Positions 24,201 through 35,660 of a DNA stretch of 64,000 nucleotides are shown piece by piece (within the stretch, counting starts at the first letter, position 1; each line of letters starts with the position of its first letter). Under the pieces are notes generated by a model. The model did no database searches and was not told where the DNA came from. It worked only from the letters and a program-made list of their open reading frames with translations. The DNA lies in contig OZ038465.1 in assembly GCA_964036295.1 (NCBI GenBank), positions 15,755,667 through 15,819,666 of the forward strand, written 5' to 3'. The stretch is from Plumapathes pennacea (lineage: Eukaryota; Cnidaria; Anthozoa; Antipatharia; Myriopathidae). The translations under genes were made by a program, and so were the position numbers.

Positions 24201-27188
24201 TCCTTGATAAAAGACTGCAAGTTCTCCATTTGCTGTTGGCACGAAACAACAAAATAAGGCATCACATGTACTTTCTGTGTCTAAGAACTTTGAAAATCTT
24301 GAAACTTCTAGATATCTATTTCCTAATTCCCTGAAAGCTATCTATTAGTAAGAAAGTGCATTGATTGTACAGTACACAAGTAATAGCAATGTCCATGGTG
24401 CTGTTGAGTGGAGTTCAATGTTCAATGTGGTTAAATGCAATTTAACTAAGTTAACAGCCAAGAGCGGTTAGCGTGGTTAGCGTTGGTGGTCAGCAGTTAG
24501 CATTAGAGGTCAGCAGTTCAGATACCTCTCACACAAGACAATGGTGTTTGTTAGTGTTGCGTTGCCAAGGCAGAGTGAGTGGAGTGTTTGACTGTTACCC
24601 TCCCCCCATCCCTTCCACTGATTCAGTATGACCTGTTTTCGTTGTTGCCCTTGTCAGGGAGGGCTCCTTTCCCCTCCTCCCTTCCACTGTTTCAGTGTGA
24701 CTTGTTGTTTTTGTTGTTGCTCTGGTGTTCTGGTGTTCAGGGGAACTTTTTGCCGTCTCTCAGCTGTTCCACCCCTCCACTTCCCTACTAGCCATGAGCT
24801 AGTGAACAACACAAGCGCAGCAGCCCAGATGCAGGGAACTCTAGTCCTGAACATAATGCTCTTCTCAGTGTCAACTGCAGATGTTGTTCTTTCACACTTA
24901 TCTTGTAACTTGTGCAAAAAAAGGGAAGAATTCTAGCCTATCAGGTTAAGTTTCCTTCTGGCCCAGCAATGAATTCTGTAAGCCCCAGACATTAGACTAG
25001 TAGAGTTTTCAAGCCCCGAGTGTGTAGGATAACACTAATAATAAATCAAAAGCATGAACATACTTACATCGACATCAAAGCCATAGTCTCTTTTTGTGGA
25101 AGCTGCTTCAAAGTCTGCTTTCAGAGCGGCAGCATGAATTTTTGAACAATCACCAAGATCCATTTTCTAAGGGGGTGCAATAAAACATGCCAGTTAAGTA
25201 CAGTACAGTCAGCACCATGGTTGTATGCTGCTCTGGGCCCAATTTTTCGAAAGTCGATTAAGCTAATCCAGGATTAACGAAATTCTTTCTCTCGACCTCT
25301 CTGCCAATAAACTGCAGAGTTTTGTTCAAAGATGGATTAGAAAGCTTGTTCCAATTTAAAACATCAAGAAAGTCATTGTGGACAAAACTTTCGCGTTTTC
25401 AGGCTAAAAAATGACAAAAAAGTCTAGACCTAATCCAGGATTAGCCTAATCGTGCTTTGAAAAACTGGGCCCTGAAGCTAGGTGTGTTTGAATCTAATGA
25501 AAGGCTTAAAATCACTGAATGCACAAATTCTTACCGTGTTGTTGAACAGCTCATGGGGGCATAGACCCATGAGGTAACTTTTACACACCCGGTCATCTGT
25601 GAACTTGACTTCGTCATCTCGCTCCACACCTGCACCAACAAACAAAAACACAAATACTCCTATTACACACTGTGCCTTCCTTTCAGAAATGTCTTCCTTC
25701 TGAGAAAGAGTAACAGCTTTAGAAGGGTCCCATTACTACTTCAGTAGTTAGTGGAGTCCTACACCACAGTAGTAGTACACGATACATTAGTAAAAAGCTG
25801 TAATTTTTTGATATAAGCAAATGAAATTCACAGTATAGTAAAGCAAAACCTTTTATTCGAGATGGCTTGTTCAAAACTACATTAGCCTATTAGCCTAACA
25901 CTGGGTATAACACCAATAAAAGATATAATCTCCTGCTTTCTGAGACTGTAATTCATGAATCACATCACTTGCATTCTATCAAAGACCTTTTCCCTGAATT
26001 ATCCTCTTGTACAAGGTGGCAAACAAGGAAGCAACAGCTCCAGTAGTGCTCTGCAGCTTGGCAAGGGATAACATTTAAGCCCCAAGAACAATATTAAAGG
26101 CAAACTCCTCCTTTTAAGGTGAGAAAATGGCATACTGTATAGTATGATTTCTTGCTTGGGTCTAAGCCAGTCAATACTATTCATTCTCCTAATACAGTCA
26201 TTACATTTTGTTCAGCCATGTTGGAGGGGATTAGGACAGACCTATCGTAATTCTTGGGTCTGAAAGGTTAATCCTTGCTCCCACAAAAAACAAATCAAAG
26301 GCTTCCTGAAAAACTGGACCCACCAATCACCACAAGGGCACAAAAGGGCTGAAGCAGACTGCAAACTTGAGCACAGTAGTACAATAACAAAACTGACCCC
26401 CCCTAATACATGGAAATTTGTGAGCGTTCAGCCCTACTTACGTCACCCTACTTACGCATCCATTGATCACTTGATTGATATTTTGGCTATCAGCCTTGTT
26501 TGAAAAAGCATTCAATAGCTAGCATTAACAGTAGCAGAGAATTCTAACTGTGCCTCGCTCTGTAGCACAGTTCCTCACCTTTCACCGAGTGGTGTCTGAA
26601 GTTAAAAACCACAACTCTATACATGATACACTGCTATACAATTTTCTTCACAGAATTGACTTTTTTGTATGTCCAGTACAGTATTCATGTGGGGTAATCA
26701 AAATGAAACTACTGTACTGTGATGTTTATATACACTTCCCAAAGAACCAAGCACATGCATTCTGTCCAGCAACGAATCTGAGTTGTAAATTTTACCAAGA
26801 ATGTAATAGGATAGGGGGCAGACATTTCACGTTTGGGTTTACTGAACATATCTGAACAAAACAGATGGATAAATTAACGGGTAAATGAAATTAAGCGAGT
26901 CTTTAAAATTGTGGCATTACTGGATAGAAGGACTACCCTTCTAATGAATATTCATCCACACACCAAGCGTAGGATCAGAATCCAACCTTGGAAATGTGTG
27001 TAAAGACTGCGGCATGAAACAAATTATTGGCACTTAGGTTTTGCCCGAATACGACTTTCTTTTCTTCGAGTCGAACAAGTAATGTATACCTTAAACAAAA
27101 CGTAGATACACACAAATTTCGACTCACCATCACGTTTAGTCCCCATCAGCTCATCTAGCATCTTCCTCATTTGCTCTTGAGCCGTCAT
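18246..27188 (-). CDS. LUC7L: LUC7-like splicing factor (U1 snRNP-associated)
   Basis: LUC7-like proteins bind U1 snRNP and help choose 5' splice sites. There are eleven exons: 27188-27128, 25629-25535, 25166-25068, 24232-24128, 22321-22258, 21897-21818, 20691-20588, 20158-20086, 19809-19556, 19283-19209, 18516-18246. All are phase-consistent and give 426 residues. The N-terminus MTAQEQMRKMLDELMG matches the family start. The first zinc finger (C36, C44, C59, H63) follows VKFTDDRVCK. A coiled-coil helix (about 86-165) comes next, then the second C2H2 finger (C188, C191, H207, H213) in CEVCAAYLSLYDNDRRLADH. The tail is an Arg/Glu-rich helix, about 20 Arg-Asp dipeptides, then RS repeats to the C-terminus. 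Introns hold several MITEs and a candidate solo LTR. LUC7L and LUC7L2 are not separable here. The RD tract is encoded by a hexamer repeat and is probably variable in length. Confidence 0.95.
18655..18770. mobile_element. Degenerate family-1 MITE fragment
   Basis: Recognisable internal segment (ATCAAACGCCAAGTTCTCCA and following) of the dispersed family whose ends are AACCCTTTCACTCC. Both ends are eroded. Confidence 0.4.
18922..19133. mobile_element. Family-1 MITE (ends TTAACCCTTTC...GAAAGGGTTAA)
   Basis: About 210 bp with terminal inverted repeats TTAACCCTTTCGCTCC and GGGAATGAAAGGGTTAA, inside a LUC7L intron. The interior matches the other family copies (TATGGAGAATTTGGCATTTGAT). Confidence 0.85.
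19560..19690 (-). repeat. Coding hexamer repeat (Arg-Asp tract of LUC7L)
   Basis: About 20 near-perfect copies of CGGTCA (minus-strand TGACCG, with CGATCA/CGATCG variants) lie inside LUC7L exon 19809-19556 and encode Arg-Asp dipeptides. The unit is six bases, so gain or loss of units keeps the frame. Confidence 0.9.
20246..20514. mobile_element. Inverted-repeat element, TIR CTTAAAGAGACCCTCTCA
   Basis: About 270 bp between CTTAAAGAGACCCTCTCA on the left and its complement TGAGAGGGTCTCTTTAAAG on the right, in the LUC7L intron between exons 20691-20588 and 20158-20086. No coding capacity. Confidence 0.75.
20820..21020. mobile_element. Family-1 MITE
   Basis: Starts ATAACCTTTCACTCCTGGGA and ends CTCAGGAGTGAAAGGTAT. 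The interior holds the shared block TATGGAGAATTTGCCACTTG. Intronic in LUC7L. Confidence 0.85.
21289..21736 (+). mobile_element. Possible solo LTR, 448 bp
   Basis: The segment begins TGTTACGTGACATTG and ends CGCCGTTACA, the TG...CA ends usual for LTRs. It contains a TATA-like TAAATA near 21408 and ATTAAA near 21674. No coding sequence, second LTR or convincing target-site duplication is visible, so this is a tentative call. It lies in a LUC7L intron. Confidence 0.35.
22068..22242. mobile_element. Family-1 MITE, eroded ends
   Basis: Contains the shared interior (CACCAGGGATATATCATACA ... GGTTGGGAGAATCTG) but the terminal repeats have diverged. Intronic in LUC7L, next to exon 22321-22258. Confidence 0.65.
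22362..23005. mobile_element. Large hairpin element with CACTCGGCGAAGCGCCTCGTG tip
   Basis: The right part (22820-23005) is a near-perfect palindrome with arms of about 85 bp. It folds around GGATCCACTCGGCGAAG / CGCCTCGTGGATCC near 22905-22920. The motif AATAAGAGGACAGACACATA recurs near 22402 and at both outer edges of the hairpin, so the element probably spans the full interval. It lies in the LUC7L intron between exons 24232-24128 and 22321-22258. Confidence 0.75.
23229..23469. mobile_element. Family-2 MITE (GGGCCCAGTTTTTCAAAGC ends), copy 1
   Basis: About 241 bp. The left end GGGCCTGGCTTTTCAAAAG pairs with the right end CTTTGAAAAACTGGGCCC. The inner inverted pair is TAATCCAGGATTA on both sides. 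Intronic in LUC7L. Confidence 0.85.
23944..24117. mobile_element. Family-1 MITE
   Basis: Begins AACCTTTCACTTCCAGGAAC and ends GGGAATAAAAGGGTTAAAC, ending 11 bp from LUC7L exon 24232-24128. Confidence 0.75.
25235..25472. mobile_element. Family-2 MITE, copy 2
   Basis: Begins GGGCCCAATTTTTCGAAAG and ends CTTTGAAAAACTGGGCCC. The interior is nearly identical to the copy at 23229-23469 in the same gene. Confidence 0.85.
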
Positions 27189-28025
27189 TTCGCAGCAGTA
27201 CCTCTAAAGTTCAAGAGGACCGATAACGCTGCCTTCCGAAACAAAATGGCGTCCTTTTTTCACCAGGTTGAACGAGAGGACCTGGAATCTAGTTTTACGA
27301 AGTCTGTACGAGTTTCTTCGGAAAGCTTTCCGAATGCTCGCGACGTACCTGACGGGAATTACTGAGGACATCCTGTCGGGGGAGGGGGCAGGCATACTTT
27401 TCCCCTTCCCCCTTCGTCAGATTCTTTGTCACGGAACGACTGTCCTGCAAACACCGCGGCAAAACGTCTGCGTATGCGTTGGATTTTTAACTTCCGGTCG
27501 AGTTTCCAGGGACGAGGAAAAAGCTGCAGATGGGGAGGGCCGGGGCAAAATTCCGCAAAGGGCAAACTCATTTCGCAGCCGCAAACAATCAGCGGTAAAG
27601 AATTGTGCGATCAGTGAAATGGTGGCAGCGATTTTAAGTACTATGGGGTTGGGGTTGGGGAGTTGATCAAAGTACCCTGTGGCAAGGGGTCATCAAAGTT
27701 TTTTCCAGTCTCTCTTATAAAATGTTGGAAAATGCATGTGAGTCTAAATTTTTCTGCCCGACCATTGTAAATAGAAAGGGGATGTCACTTAAGATTCTCA
27801 GTATAAATGACTGTTTATACAGAAACCAGCATCACAATAAGGCATCATTCATCATCACCAGCCACATGCATTCACTGTTTTATTCACCTCTGTTGGGCAT
27901 CCTTGATCACCATAAATTACCATTCTGTAGTAAGCATTTTATCACCTTTCACAATCAATCATTTTTAACTGGGCGAGGCTTGACTTTTGAGTTTGCTTAG
28001 GCACAGAGAGAACTGAAAGATCTGA

Positions 28026-28055
28026 CAATAATAATAATAATAATAATAATAATAA
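28026..28055. repeat. (AAT)n microsatellite
   Basis: About ten uninterrupted AAT units. Confidence 0.95.
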
Positions 28056-28273
28056 GTTAATTTTTGTATATTTTATATCCTGGTACAAGACGTATTTATA
28101 TACATGTAAATTGCCACCATTTGCAGGAATTTAGATACAATTAACAATATTGTTGTCAATTTCACAAAATCTAAATCAATGAGATTGAAGTATGTCCCTA
28201 ACATCTCCAAAGGTGCAATTTTTCGAAAAACGCAAAACAAAGCAACAAGAAATATTCATCTGGGCGATCAGCA

Positions 28274-28599
28274 TAGAGCCATTTTTGGATGACAGTAGAA
28301 AGTAATCATGCGATTGCTTACATCAGCTTTGCATTTGCTACACTTTCCGATAATTTGGTCAAAAACAAGTTCATTGAACAGCAACAATCTTAGCCAATCA
28401 AGAGCAAAAGCAAACCTGACTGCAATAATCTAAAACAAGTAAGCAATTATTGTTTTCACACTGCTGATTGGTTCCTTCTTGGACATAAAACAACACAGAC
28501 TACCTTGGCTAATTCTGATTGGTTGAAAAACATGTTTCAGCCTGTGTGTGATGAGGTGCTTGCTTTGGTTTTTCAACAGTCATCAAAAAACAGCTCTAT
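28274..28599. mobile_element. Family-3 MITE (TAGAGCCGTTTTCGGATGAC ends)
   Basis: Begins TAGAGCCATTTTTGGATGAC and ends GTCATCAAAAAACAGCTCTA. The interior contains the shared ATTGCTT, CCAATCAAGAGCAAAAGC and TGATTGG blocks. Confidence 0.8.
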
Positions 28600-28742
28600 A
28601 ATAATTTGCAAATAAGAAAATAATCCTGCTTTATACATTTTAAGTTGCTTGTACTGTATGACTAACAGTTCCTACATGCCACAAGGATGTGCCTGGACAG
28701 TGTTGGTAATTTAACTGTACACTTGAGTTGGTGAAGTAGTTC

Positions 28743-29265
28743 TTATCTTCTGGCTGGCTGATTAACTGATACAGATACCATCGTCTTTCCATTCTTGCAC
28801 AAAGCTCCTTAAATAAAAGGGGGTCATAATGCATCAAGGCACAACCATGAAACATGAAAACATGCATTTTTAACAAACACAAAGCTGAAACTAAATTTTC
28901 TCACTAGGTGTCGCTATTAGAACTATACAGCAAACAGCTTTTGTACACAATACTAAAACTATGTTGTTTATGCACAAATATCATATATTGCAAATTAAAA
29001 TAAATAAGTGCCTCTCTTCCCTTCCTCTATTTTATTATAAATTTGAACTTACTGTAGGATTTATGATATCTATTTTTTGAGTATTTAAAATGACTTTTTC
29101 CCATGTTTTACCTGTCTGGTTAATGCACTTGTCCACAGTCACTATCAAAGATTGGCCCTATATCAATGTCCAACTAAAAATAGATGCTCCCTCTTGTAAT
29201 ATTATTCTTCACCAGGAAGTATGGTAGAGCCAGGTTTTTTCTAGCACACAAGCCTGGTGAAACAG

Positions 29266-29305
<40 letters not shown>

Positions 29306-29311
29306 AGAAAA

Positions 29312-29350
<39 letters not shown>

Positions 29351-30218
29351 CTCTATATAATAATACGCTTAGCAACCGCTGACCGCGGCTCATGTGTGTA
29401 ATCATATCAGTTATTTAATTATTTCTACTAACGATGTGATCTTGTAGTGACTTTCATTTTGTCTATAATGTCACCCACCTAATAAAAAAACTCCAGGAAA
29501 GTAGCAAGTCACTGCAGCCTTGTGCCCAGGAAACAACTGCTTGAAAAACTCGGAAGTCTGTGGAATAAAATAATGGACTAGTCAAGTGGATTTTATGGGT
29601 ACACTGGTATTCAACAAACTATGTGGCGTACTTGCAAAGACCTCAACAGAGATTTAAGAGCCCCATAGGTTACCAGCCTCCTCAGCATGCATTAAAAATC
29701 TATCAGAGATCTATTACAGTCATGATGGAAAAATACCAGACGTAATAGATTTATTGAAAATGTCACTAAGGGATTCAGCTATAATATTGGTGCAGCTTCT
29801 ATTATTAATTTACATGATATATTATTTAAGCCATTTGCTTTCTTGCTCAACATCACTCATAGGATTTTTGAGACCTCAGGGGTTACAGTATGCAAAGAAA
29901 AACACGTTTTTGCAGGCGTGATGTAGCTGCAGAAAGAGTATGTTGGATTTGGAAGGTTTTTGGCCAGATTTGGTCCGATTTCTGTCCTCAGTTACAGTCA
30001 TCACGCCTGCCAACTCTGAAAGTGACTTAGTTCACAACTCAATGCCCTCACCCTTGGGCCATGCCCAATTCTGCCTGGTGCTAAGCATGCTAAAGATGCA
30101 AATTATGGGTGTATAGTAGTTTGAAATTTGGACTTGCTGTACCTTCCTTCCATCACTTGCTTCCTTTACTTCAACCATCATCTGAAGGGCAAGGCCAACA
30201 CAGCTTTCAATGCCATCT
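28743..30218 (-). CDS. Unrecognised protein, C-terminal three exons only
   Basis: Three phase-consistent exons, 30218-30143, 29557-29479 and 28807-28743, encode about 71 residues ending at TAA (28745-28743). The partial product runs from DGIESCVGLALQMMVEVK through FFKQLFPGHKAAVTCYFPG to NGKTMVSVSVNQPARR. Each junction has a normal acceptor (TTTAAACAG, TCCACAG, TTATTTAAG) and donors GTACAG and GTGGGT. The start codon and upstream exons are not identified. An exon-like donor TTTACAG|GTAATTT at 34667 could belong to its 5' UTR, which is speculation. I do not recognise the family: the sequence reads as a mixed alpha/beta soluble domain with no catalytic motif I can name. An alternative reading of the last exon (starting ELCARMERRWYLY) is longer but breaks phase with the preceding exon. 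Confidence 0.45.
29262..29350. repeat. Poly(A) run followed by (ATT)n
   Basis: About 40 A residues, then about 13 ATT units. The pattern could be the tail of a retroposed element, but no element body is recognisable upstream. It lies in an intron of the unrecognised gene. Confidence 0.85.
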
Positions 30219-30249
30219 CTGTTTAAATGGAAATTCTCTCTTTTGGGAA

Positions 30250-30718
30250 CTTGTCCCTTATTTATTTATTAAATAATAGTTTTTTATTTATTCATTTATT
30301 CATTATATGAATAATTAATTAATTTGTTTAATAAATTCATTTATTCATTATATGAATAAATGAATAATTAAATAAATGCATACATGAATGAATAAATTAA
30401 TTTTGAATAAATCAATATTTTGAATAAATCAATATTCTGCCTGGCCCCAAAGCATGCTAAAGACGCAAATTATGGATGTAAGGTTGTTTGAAATTTGGAC
30501 TTGAATAAATCAATTCATTCATTTATACATTTTTTAATCATTCATTTATTCTTTTGTTCATTTTGTCATTTATTCTTTTATTCATTTCTTTTATTCATTT
30601 CTTTACTTTTTTTTGTTTATTCCTTTATTCATACATTAAAGAATAATACATGAAATAAATAAAACAAAGAAAGAAAACAAAGAAAATAAATAAATAAATA
30701 AAATAAAAAATAAATTTT
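30250..30718. repeat. ATTTATTC / AATAAATG low-complexity tract
   Basis: Extended interrupted repeats of four-base and eight-base TTTA-type units, with sense and antisense versions facing each other across the tract. Confidence 0.85.
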
Positions 30719-30728
30719 ATTATAATGT

Positions 30729-30813
30729 TGGGTTAGGTTATGGCGCCATGGTTAGGGTCAAGTAGTGTTAGGGTCAGGGTTACAGTTAGTTAGGGTTATG
30801 GTTATGGGTTAGA
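30729..30813. repeat. Degenerate telomere-like (TTAGGG) interstitial tract
   Basis: Several GTTAGGG and near-matches (GGTTAGG, GTTAGGGTCAGGGTTA, TTAGGGTTATGG) are packed into 85 bp. Confidence 0.7.
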
Positions 30814-33800
30814 AATGGGGCATCCTGTCGGGGGAGGGGGCCTGGGATGGTGGAGGTACACCAAGGGAGGTGATGGTTGCACAACCACGTTCACGGTCAT
30901 CCCAGGCCCCCTCTCCCACCCCTTCCCCTCAAATCCCATCCCTCCCCAATCACCTGTACAACCCAGTCCCTATCCACCTACCCTCCGACCAACACCCAAC
31001 CACACTGAAGGAGAAAGAATGAAGATGAATATAAGCGAGGGGATAGACAGGAAGAGAGTCAAAACAGGGCCCTGAGGGGGCCGTGGGTGCATTGCCTCCC
31101 CTCTGATGAGTTGCACGAATTAGGTGAGAGAGCAAGAACCAGAATGGGTAGAATTCGCCCAAGCAGTGGTACCCATAACAACCCTCTCCACGAGTTAAAT
31201 GGGTGGAATTTTCCGTTATCCGCGGCTGTCTGAGGCTGGGATAAAGTGAATCACGGTTTCCTTCGCGTGTCATGCACCCTACGGTCCAGACGTTGTGAAA
31301 CACCCGTGACTGGTGACAATTTTAAACTACTGACAGAGGGTGCATCTCCGTCGTTAAGATTGTCTGTAGCCGGCCCAGCCTCAAGTCGCCTGCCCATTCT
31401 TCTCATTTCAAGGATTGAAATGTGTACCACTGCTTTGGCCAATTCTCCCCATTCTAGTCCTAACTCTCCCACCTAACTCCTACAACTCACCAGAGGGAAA
31501 ACAATGCACCCACGGTCTCCTTAGAGTCCTGTTTCAAACCTCTTCCTGCCTACCCCTTTGCTAACATTCACCTGCACCATTCCTCCTTCAGTGGTGTTGA
31601 ATGATGGTCATCATCAGGTTGGTAGAAGGCACACAATGATCATACAGGGGACGAGGGACTTGAGGGGACATAGAAGAACATGTAGTTAGGAAGACAACAA
31701 CAATGGATGATAATATTGGAATGGAGCCTGGAACAGTATGATGGAGGAATGTCCACAACAGTCTGCAGGAAGTCAGCCCAGAAGAGTCTGTCTGCAACAG
31801 TCTGGAGGATGTCACCCTGGAACAGTCTGGAGCAGCAGGAGGAGAACATCTGACTATAGTTGGGAGAACAGGAAACATGGCGTAAGAAAACAGTGTAAAA
31901 AATAATATTGTAATGGACAAAAGTTGAGCATGGGTACTTACAAAAATAGAATACTAGAAATATGATAATTGCAGATATCCCCTCGCTCTCCAGTGGGTTT
32001 TCAGAAAGCTGGGTTCTATTTTTTTTCCACTTGGAGATTATTTTTAAAGCTTTTTTTTACAAACCATGGTTTGTGTAGCAACATCACCAGTCGGTACCCT
32101 GCGAGCAGTCTTTGGGGGAGAGAAAGGTAGTTCTGCTCGCAGGGTAACCAGTCAGCCGCTAAAAAAAACCTTTGTTGCACGGCAGTCTGGTGTAGTTCTG
32201 ACAACGTGCACAGTCTGCAATTTTCATGGACACTAGCTGAACTCCAAAGTTCACTGAGACAACTTTTACAAGCAACTACAGAATAATCCCAAGACTTGAA
32301 AGGCAAGAAAAGCGCAACTAAAATTATTGTGACTCAATCAGTTTTGCTCAGTCAGCAAAGTCAATCTTCGACACCAAGAGTTTTATGAATTTTAAGAAAA
32401 GCTGCGATTTCTCCAGCCAATGCTGTATCCTAACCACTTAGTGTGTTTTTTTTTTTCACATCATAAATGTAATACGCAGTCTTTGATTGTAACAAATTTA
32501 GAACTGTCAAAGCGAGAGTCACTTGTTTACATGCATTCGAAGTCTCACAAAATGTGTGAATTGTGGCAAGGATTCAGTTTTAAACACAACAACTTTTCAA
32601 ACTGCATTTGATGAATTTAAATCCTTTGACAGAAAAAAGAAATTAAATCACTAAATAATACAAGGTCCGATTGTACTGAGCAAGCCAACCCGGTCATTAA
32701 AGAGTACAAGGTCGATTGTGTTGAGGGAGCAAATTCGGCCACCCATAGACACAATAATTTTAAAAAAGACTGTAATTGTTTAATTTGGAAGCAGTGGCCC
32801 CTGGCCGGGTATTTTCTACTTTAATAACCTTTAAAAAGCAAGAACACTTCAACCCGGTTACATGTCATCCTTGAATACAGTGTGCCAACAAACACGGCAA
32901 GAAAACTTTACAGCATTCCCATACGTCAGACTGTCAGTGAAATTATGCAAATATGTCAGGAATCGGATGACACAATCTTGCACAAAGGCACTCTGAAATA
33001 GCTTTGAAAACTAGAAAAAAGATCACAATATAACCCTTCTTGGCCTTCATCGCAGTTCCCGAGGCATCAAACAACAAAATATATGGCAACTGTTGAAATA
33101 CCATAATGATAACACTACTTTATAGCATATGCATACTGTTCATTAATTGATGTAATTTTTCAAAACTCGCTGGATCCTGAAAGCCATAGCTTTAGCTCTT
33201 TTCCAGCAAAGGAAACAAAACCCAAAACACTATTGTTTACGTCTTCAATGATTTCAAAATACACTGTATAGAGCAGTCCTCAAACAGTGGGAAAATTCCA
33301 CTTTCCATTGTATTGTGCATCATCATCTTGTCAAAACTTGGATTCTGAAAACTACAATCCTGTTATTGTAAAAGATGAAATTTGCCACGGTGATTGTTCG
33401 ATTTCCACCAGCTGTATTTTGCTATTCCTTTCTGAAGAGTGTCTGCGTTTTAACACTACTGGCATCTGGGATTGTGTTCAGGTCGGCCAGTCAATGCCTT
33501 AAAGAATTCGTTTCATGGCTAGCAAGCTTGCCTCCGATACACTGGCAAAAAATCCGGGCAGTTTACAGCTGTCTGTCGAACTGCTTGGCCTTGTATCTGC
33601 ACCTTGTTGTACAAAATTACTTCCAATCCGTTCCTACTCTATCGCAGCATGTCACCAAAGAAAATGGCGGTTTACAGTTCTGGCCTAAGAGCCTGGGAAC
33701 GAGGTCGTACCACAGACTGACAGACAAACATTAAATTTCGAGATGGAAGCTCCGAATAAAGCAATACTACTGCATTAGTGTCGTGATTATTTCCCTCGCT

Positions 33801-35204
33801 TCACTTGGGGATAATAGAGGAGATTTATAGTATGTATTTTTTTGCTGTCCATGATAAAGGAAAGCACAACAACATTGATAGTGAAAAGAAAAATGCTAAT
33901 TAGGTGACCTCAACTCAGAAGAGATAAAATACCTTTTACACACGTGTGTATCATGCTACTGTACAGCGTATTTAGAACCCACACATAAATAAGTTTACCA
34001 AATAGTTCATCTGAATCAGAAAACAGTTTTAATCACCAGAAATAAGAAAGAAATGAATTTTAAAAAATCGCACAATTTTGAATTTTAAGGAGTTCGAATT
34101 TCCACGGCAGTGAATCGCAAGGAAACTGCTTGCCTAGTGTCGTGCTGGATCGGGGACATTAAAGCCCCAACACACAAATACCAATAGAACAACAAAAAGT
34201 GTAAGGCAGTATAAAGCATGACCAACAAAAATAAATAACTATATTTATAGGTTAACAAATAAATGAGAATAAGAGAAAAACCGGGAGAAATTATATTTAT
34301 AGAAGATTGAGGACAAGGAGGGAAAAACGAAGGAATGATGCAAACTAATGTTACGATCGCGAAGCGACCACAAAACAGGGGAAGTTGTGCAAGCAGGGAA
34401 GTGTGTAAAAAGCATTACAAAGTGTAAAAGGAAGCAAAATTTATGGGAAAAATAAAGTGTACCTGAGCATATGAAAACCTAAAGACGCAGGAAATGCGAT
34501 AAGAGTGCAACGAGTGAGAGTGTGATCTAGGTGACAAATGCGTTTTGCATAAAAGACGCGGGAAGGAAACTTGAGCTCGCACATGGCCTGAGAAGGCGAG
34601 ATGAAAGAGATCGAGGGAACGGGGAGAAGCAACAAACAATAACGACAGAACCCAAAACAAAATTACCTGTAAAAGGGAGCTTCGTTTAGGCGTGAAGCTG
34701 GACGCTTCGGGCCGCCTCGAGCTGTAGTGTTCTTCAGTTGCGAGCGAAGTTGGATGACCTAGCTGAAGGGAGTCCGGAGAGCAAAGGCGTTTGGGACTCT
34801 GGAGGTTTCTTTCCTGTCGTAAGCCATTCCGAACTTGGGGAACCGTGAAAATCTTGTGACGAGAGCGACACGAGACAAGGTTGCTCGAAAGGCCAGGAGT
34901 CAAATTTCGCGCCTATCCCATAATTCACACTGATTACCCATGATACCCGGTGATCCTTCAGGAGTAAGAATGGGGCGAGGCAAACCGGCGAAGGGGGTGG
35001 GGCTAGGTGATAATTCCGCAACAACTGACAAACGCATTTTGCATTCCTGGGTTCTGCTTCTGGCAGTCTCATTTCCTGAATACAGTTTTCATTTCTGTAC
35101 GTTAAGCAAAGCTACGACCGCCTCCTTGCCTCCTTGGCGAAAAAACGCTGCTCTCTCAAACAGCACGAACTTTGTTCATAATTTTCACCTTTGGCAGTAA
35201 TTAA

Positions 35205-35660
35205 AAAATTAATGAACTACAAATTGTGAGTTTTTGGTGCTTAAGTTTTTTTAAGGTCGCCCACGCAGAAGTGTGACTGGTCAATCTCGTATCCAGTCCC
35301 CCGATGTCTTACGCGCAGCCCTCCGCTTTACCACAAGCAGTTTTTACATCAACTTGACAATCTGAAAGCGATGGAAGGGTGTGGCTTATAGTTACAGATA
35401 ATGCAACTACATATTGAAGACAATTGATTACATGAAATGTCAAAAAGGACAGAGAACCTCAAAAAGCATACCCTACAGGTAACATGAATTGGCTGCTTAC
35501 TTGCTTGCGTGAGAAGATTGCAATTAACTTTTATTTCTGCTTCTGATTGGCTGAGAATGATCAAGGTGGCAAAAACTTAATGAACTCCAAATTGTGAGTT
35601 TTTAGTGCTAAAGTTTGTTTTCTGTGCCTTAAGTTTTTTAAAAGAACACCCGACCAGAAG
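35205..35660. repeat. Local duplication (about 60 bp unit, two copies)
   Basis: AATGAACTACAAATTGTGAG with a following TTTTTGGTGCTTAAGTTTTT at about 35210-35262 recurs as AATGAACTCCAAATTGTGAG at about 35579-35640. A shared TCTCGTATCCAG follows downstream of both copies. Confidence 0.65.

Larger units (their letters stand above)
27189..28742. other. Interval upstream of LUC7L; no gene supported
   Basis: The first few hundred bases beyond the LUC7L start codon are GC-richer than their surroundings and probably hold its promoter and 5' UTR. A G-rich stretch CATCCTGTCGGGGGAGG near 27370 recurs near 30825. Further right are an (AAT)n tract and a family-3 MITE. No splice-consistent coding exon is visible. 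Confidence 0.5.

Noticed and set aside
28640..28882. Longer minus-strand open frame overlapping the last exon of the unrecognised gene (ELCARMERRWYLY...)
   Set aside because: Its frame does not match the phase left by exon 29557-29479 (one base carried over). The in-phase reading ends after 21 residues with a normal stop.
30815..31476. Several overlapping open frames on both strands
   Set aside because: All are short and overlapping in a Pro/Gly-rich composition, without splice-consistent extension. A retroelement remnant is possible but no reverse transcriptase, integrase or LTR was seen.
33375..33734. 119-codon plus-strand open frame with a nearby AATAAA
   Set aside because: No recognisable domain, no upstream exons with consistent splice sites, and a composition close to random AT-rich sequence.
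34415..35072. Open frames on the minus strand in the GC-richer stretch
   Set aside because: Sequence is Ser/Pro/Leu-rich without motifs and overlaps in several frames, as expected from GC content. It may instead contain a 5' UTR exon.
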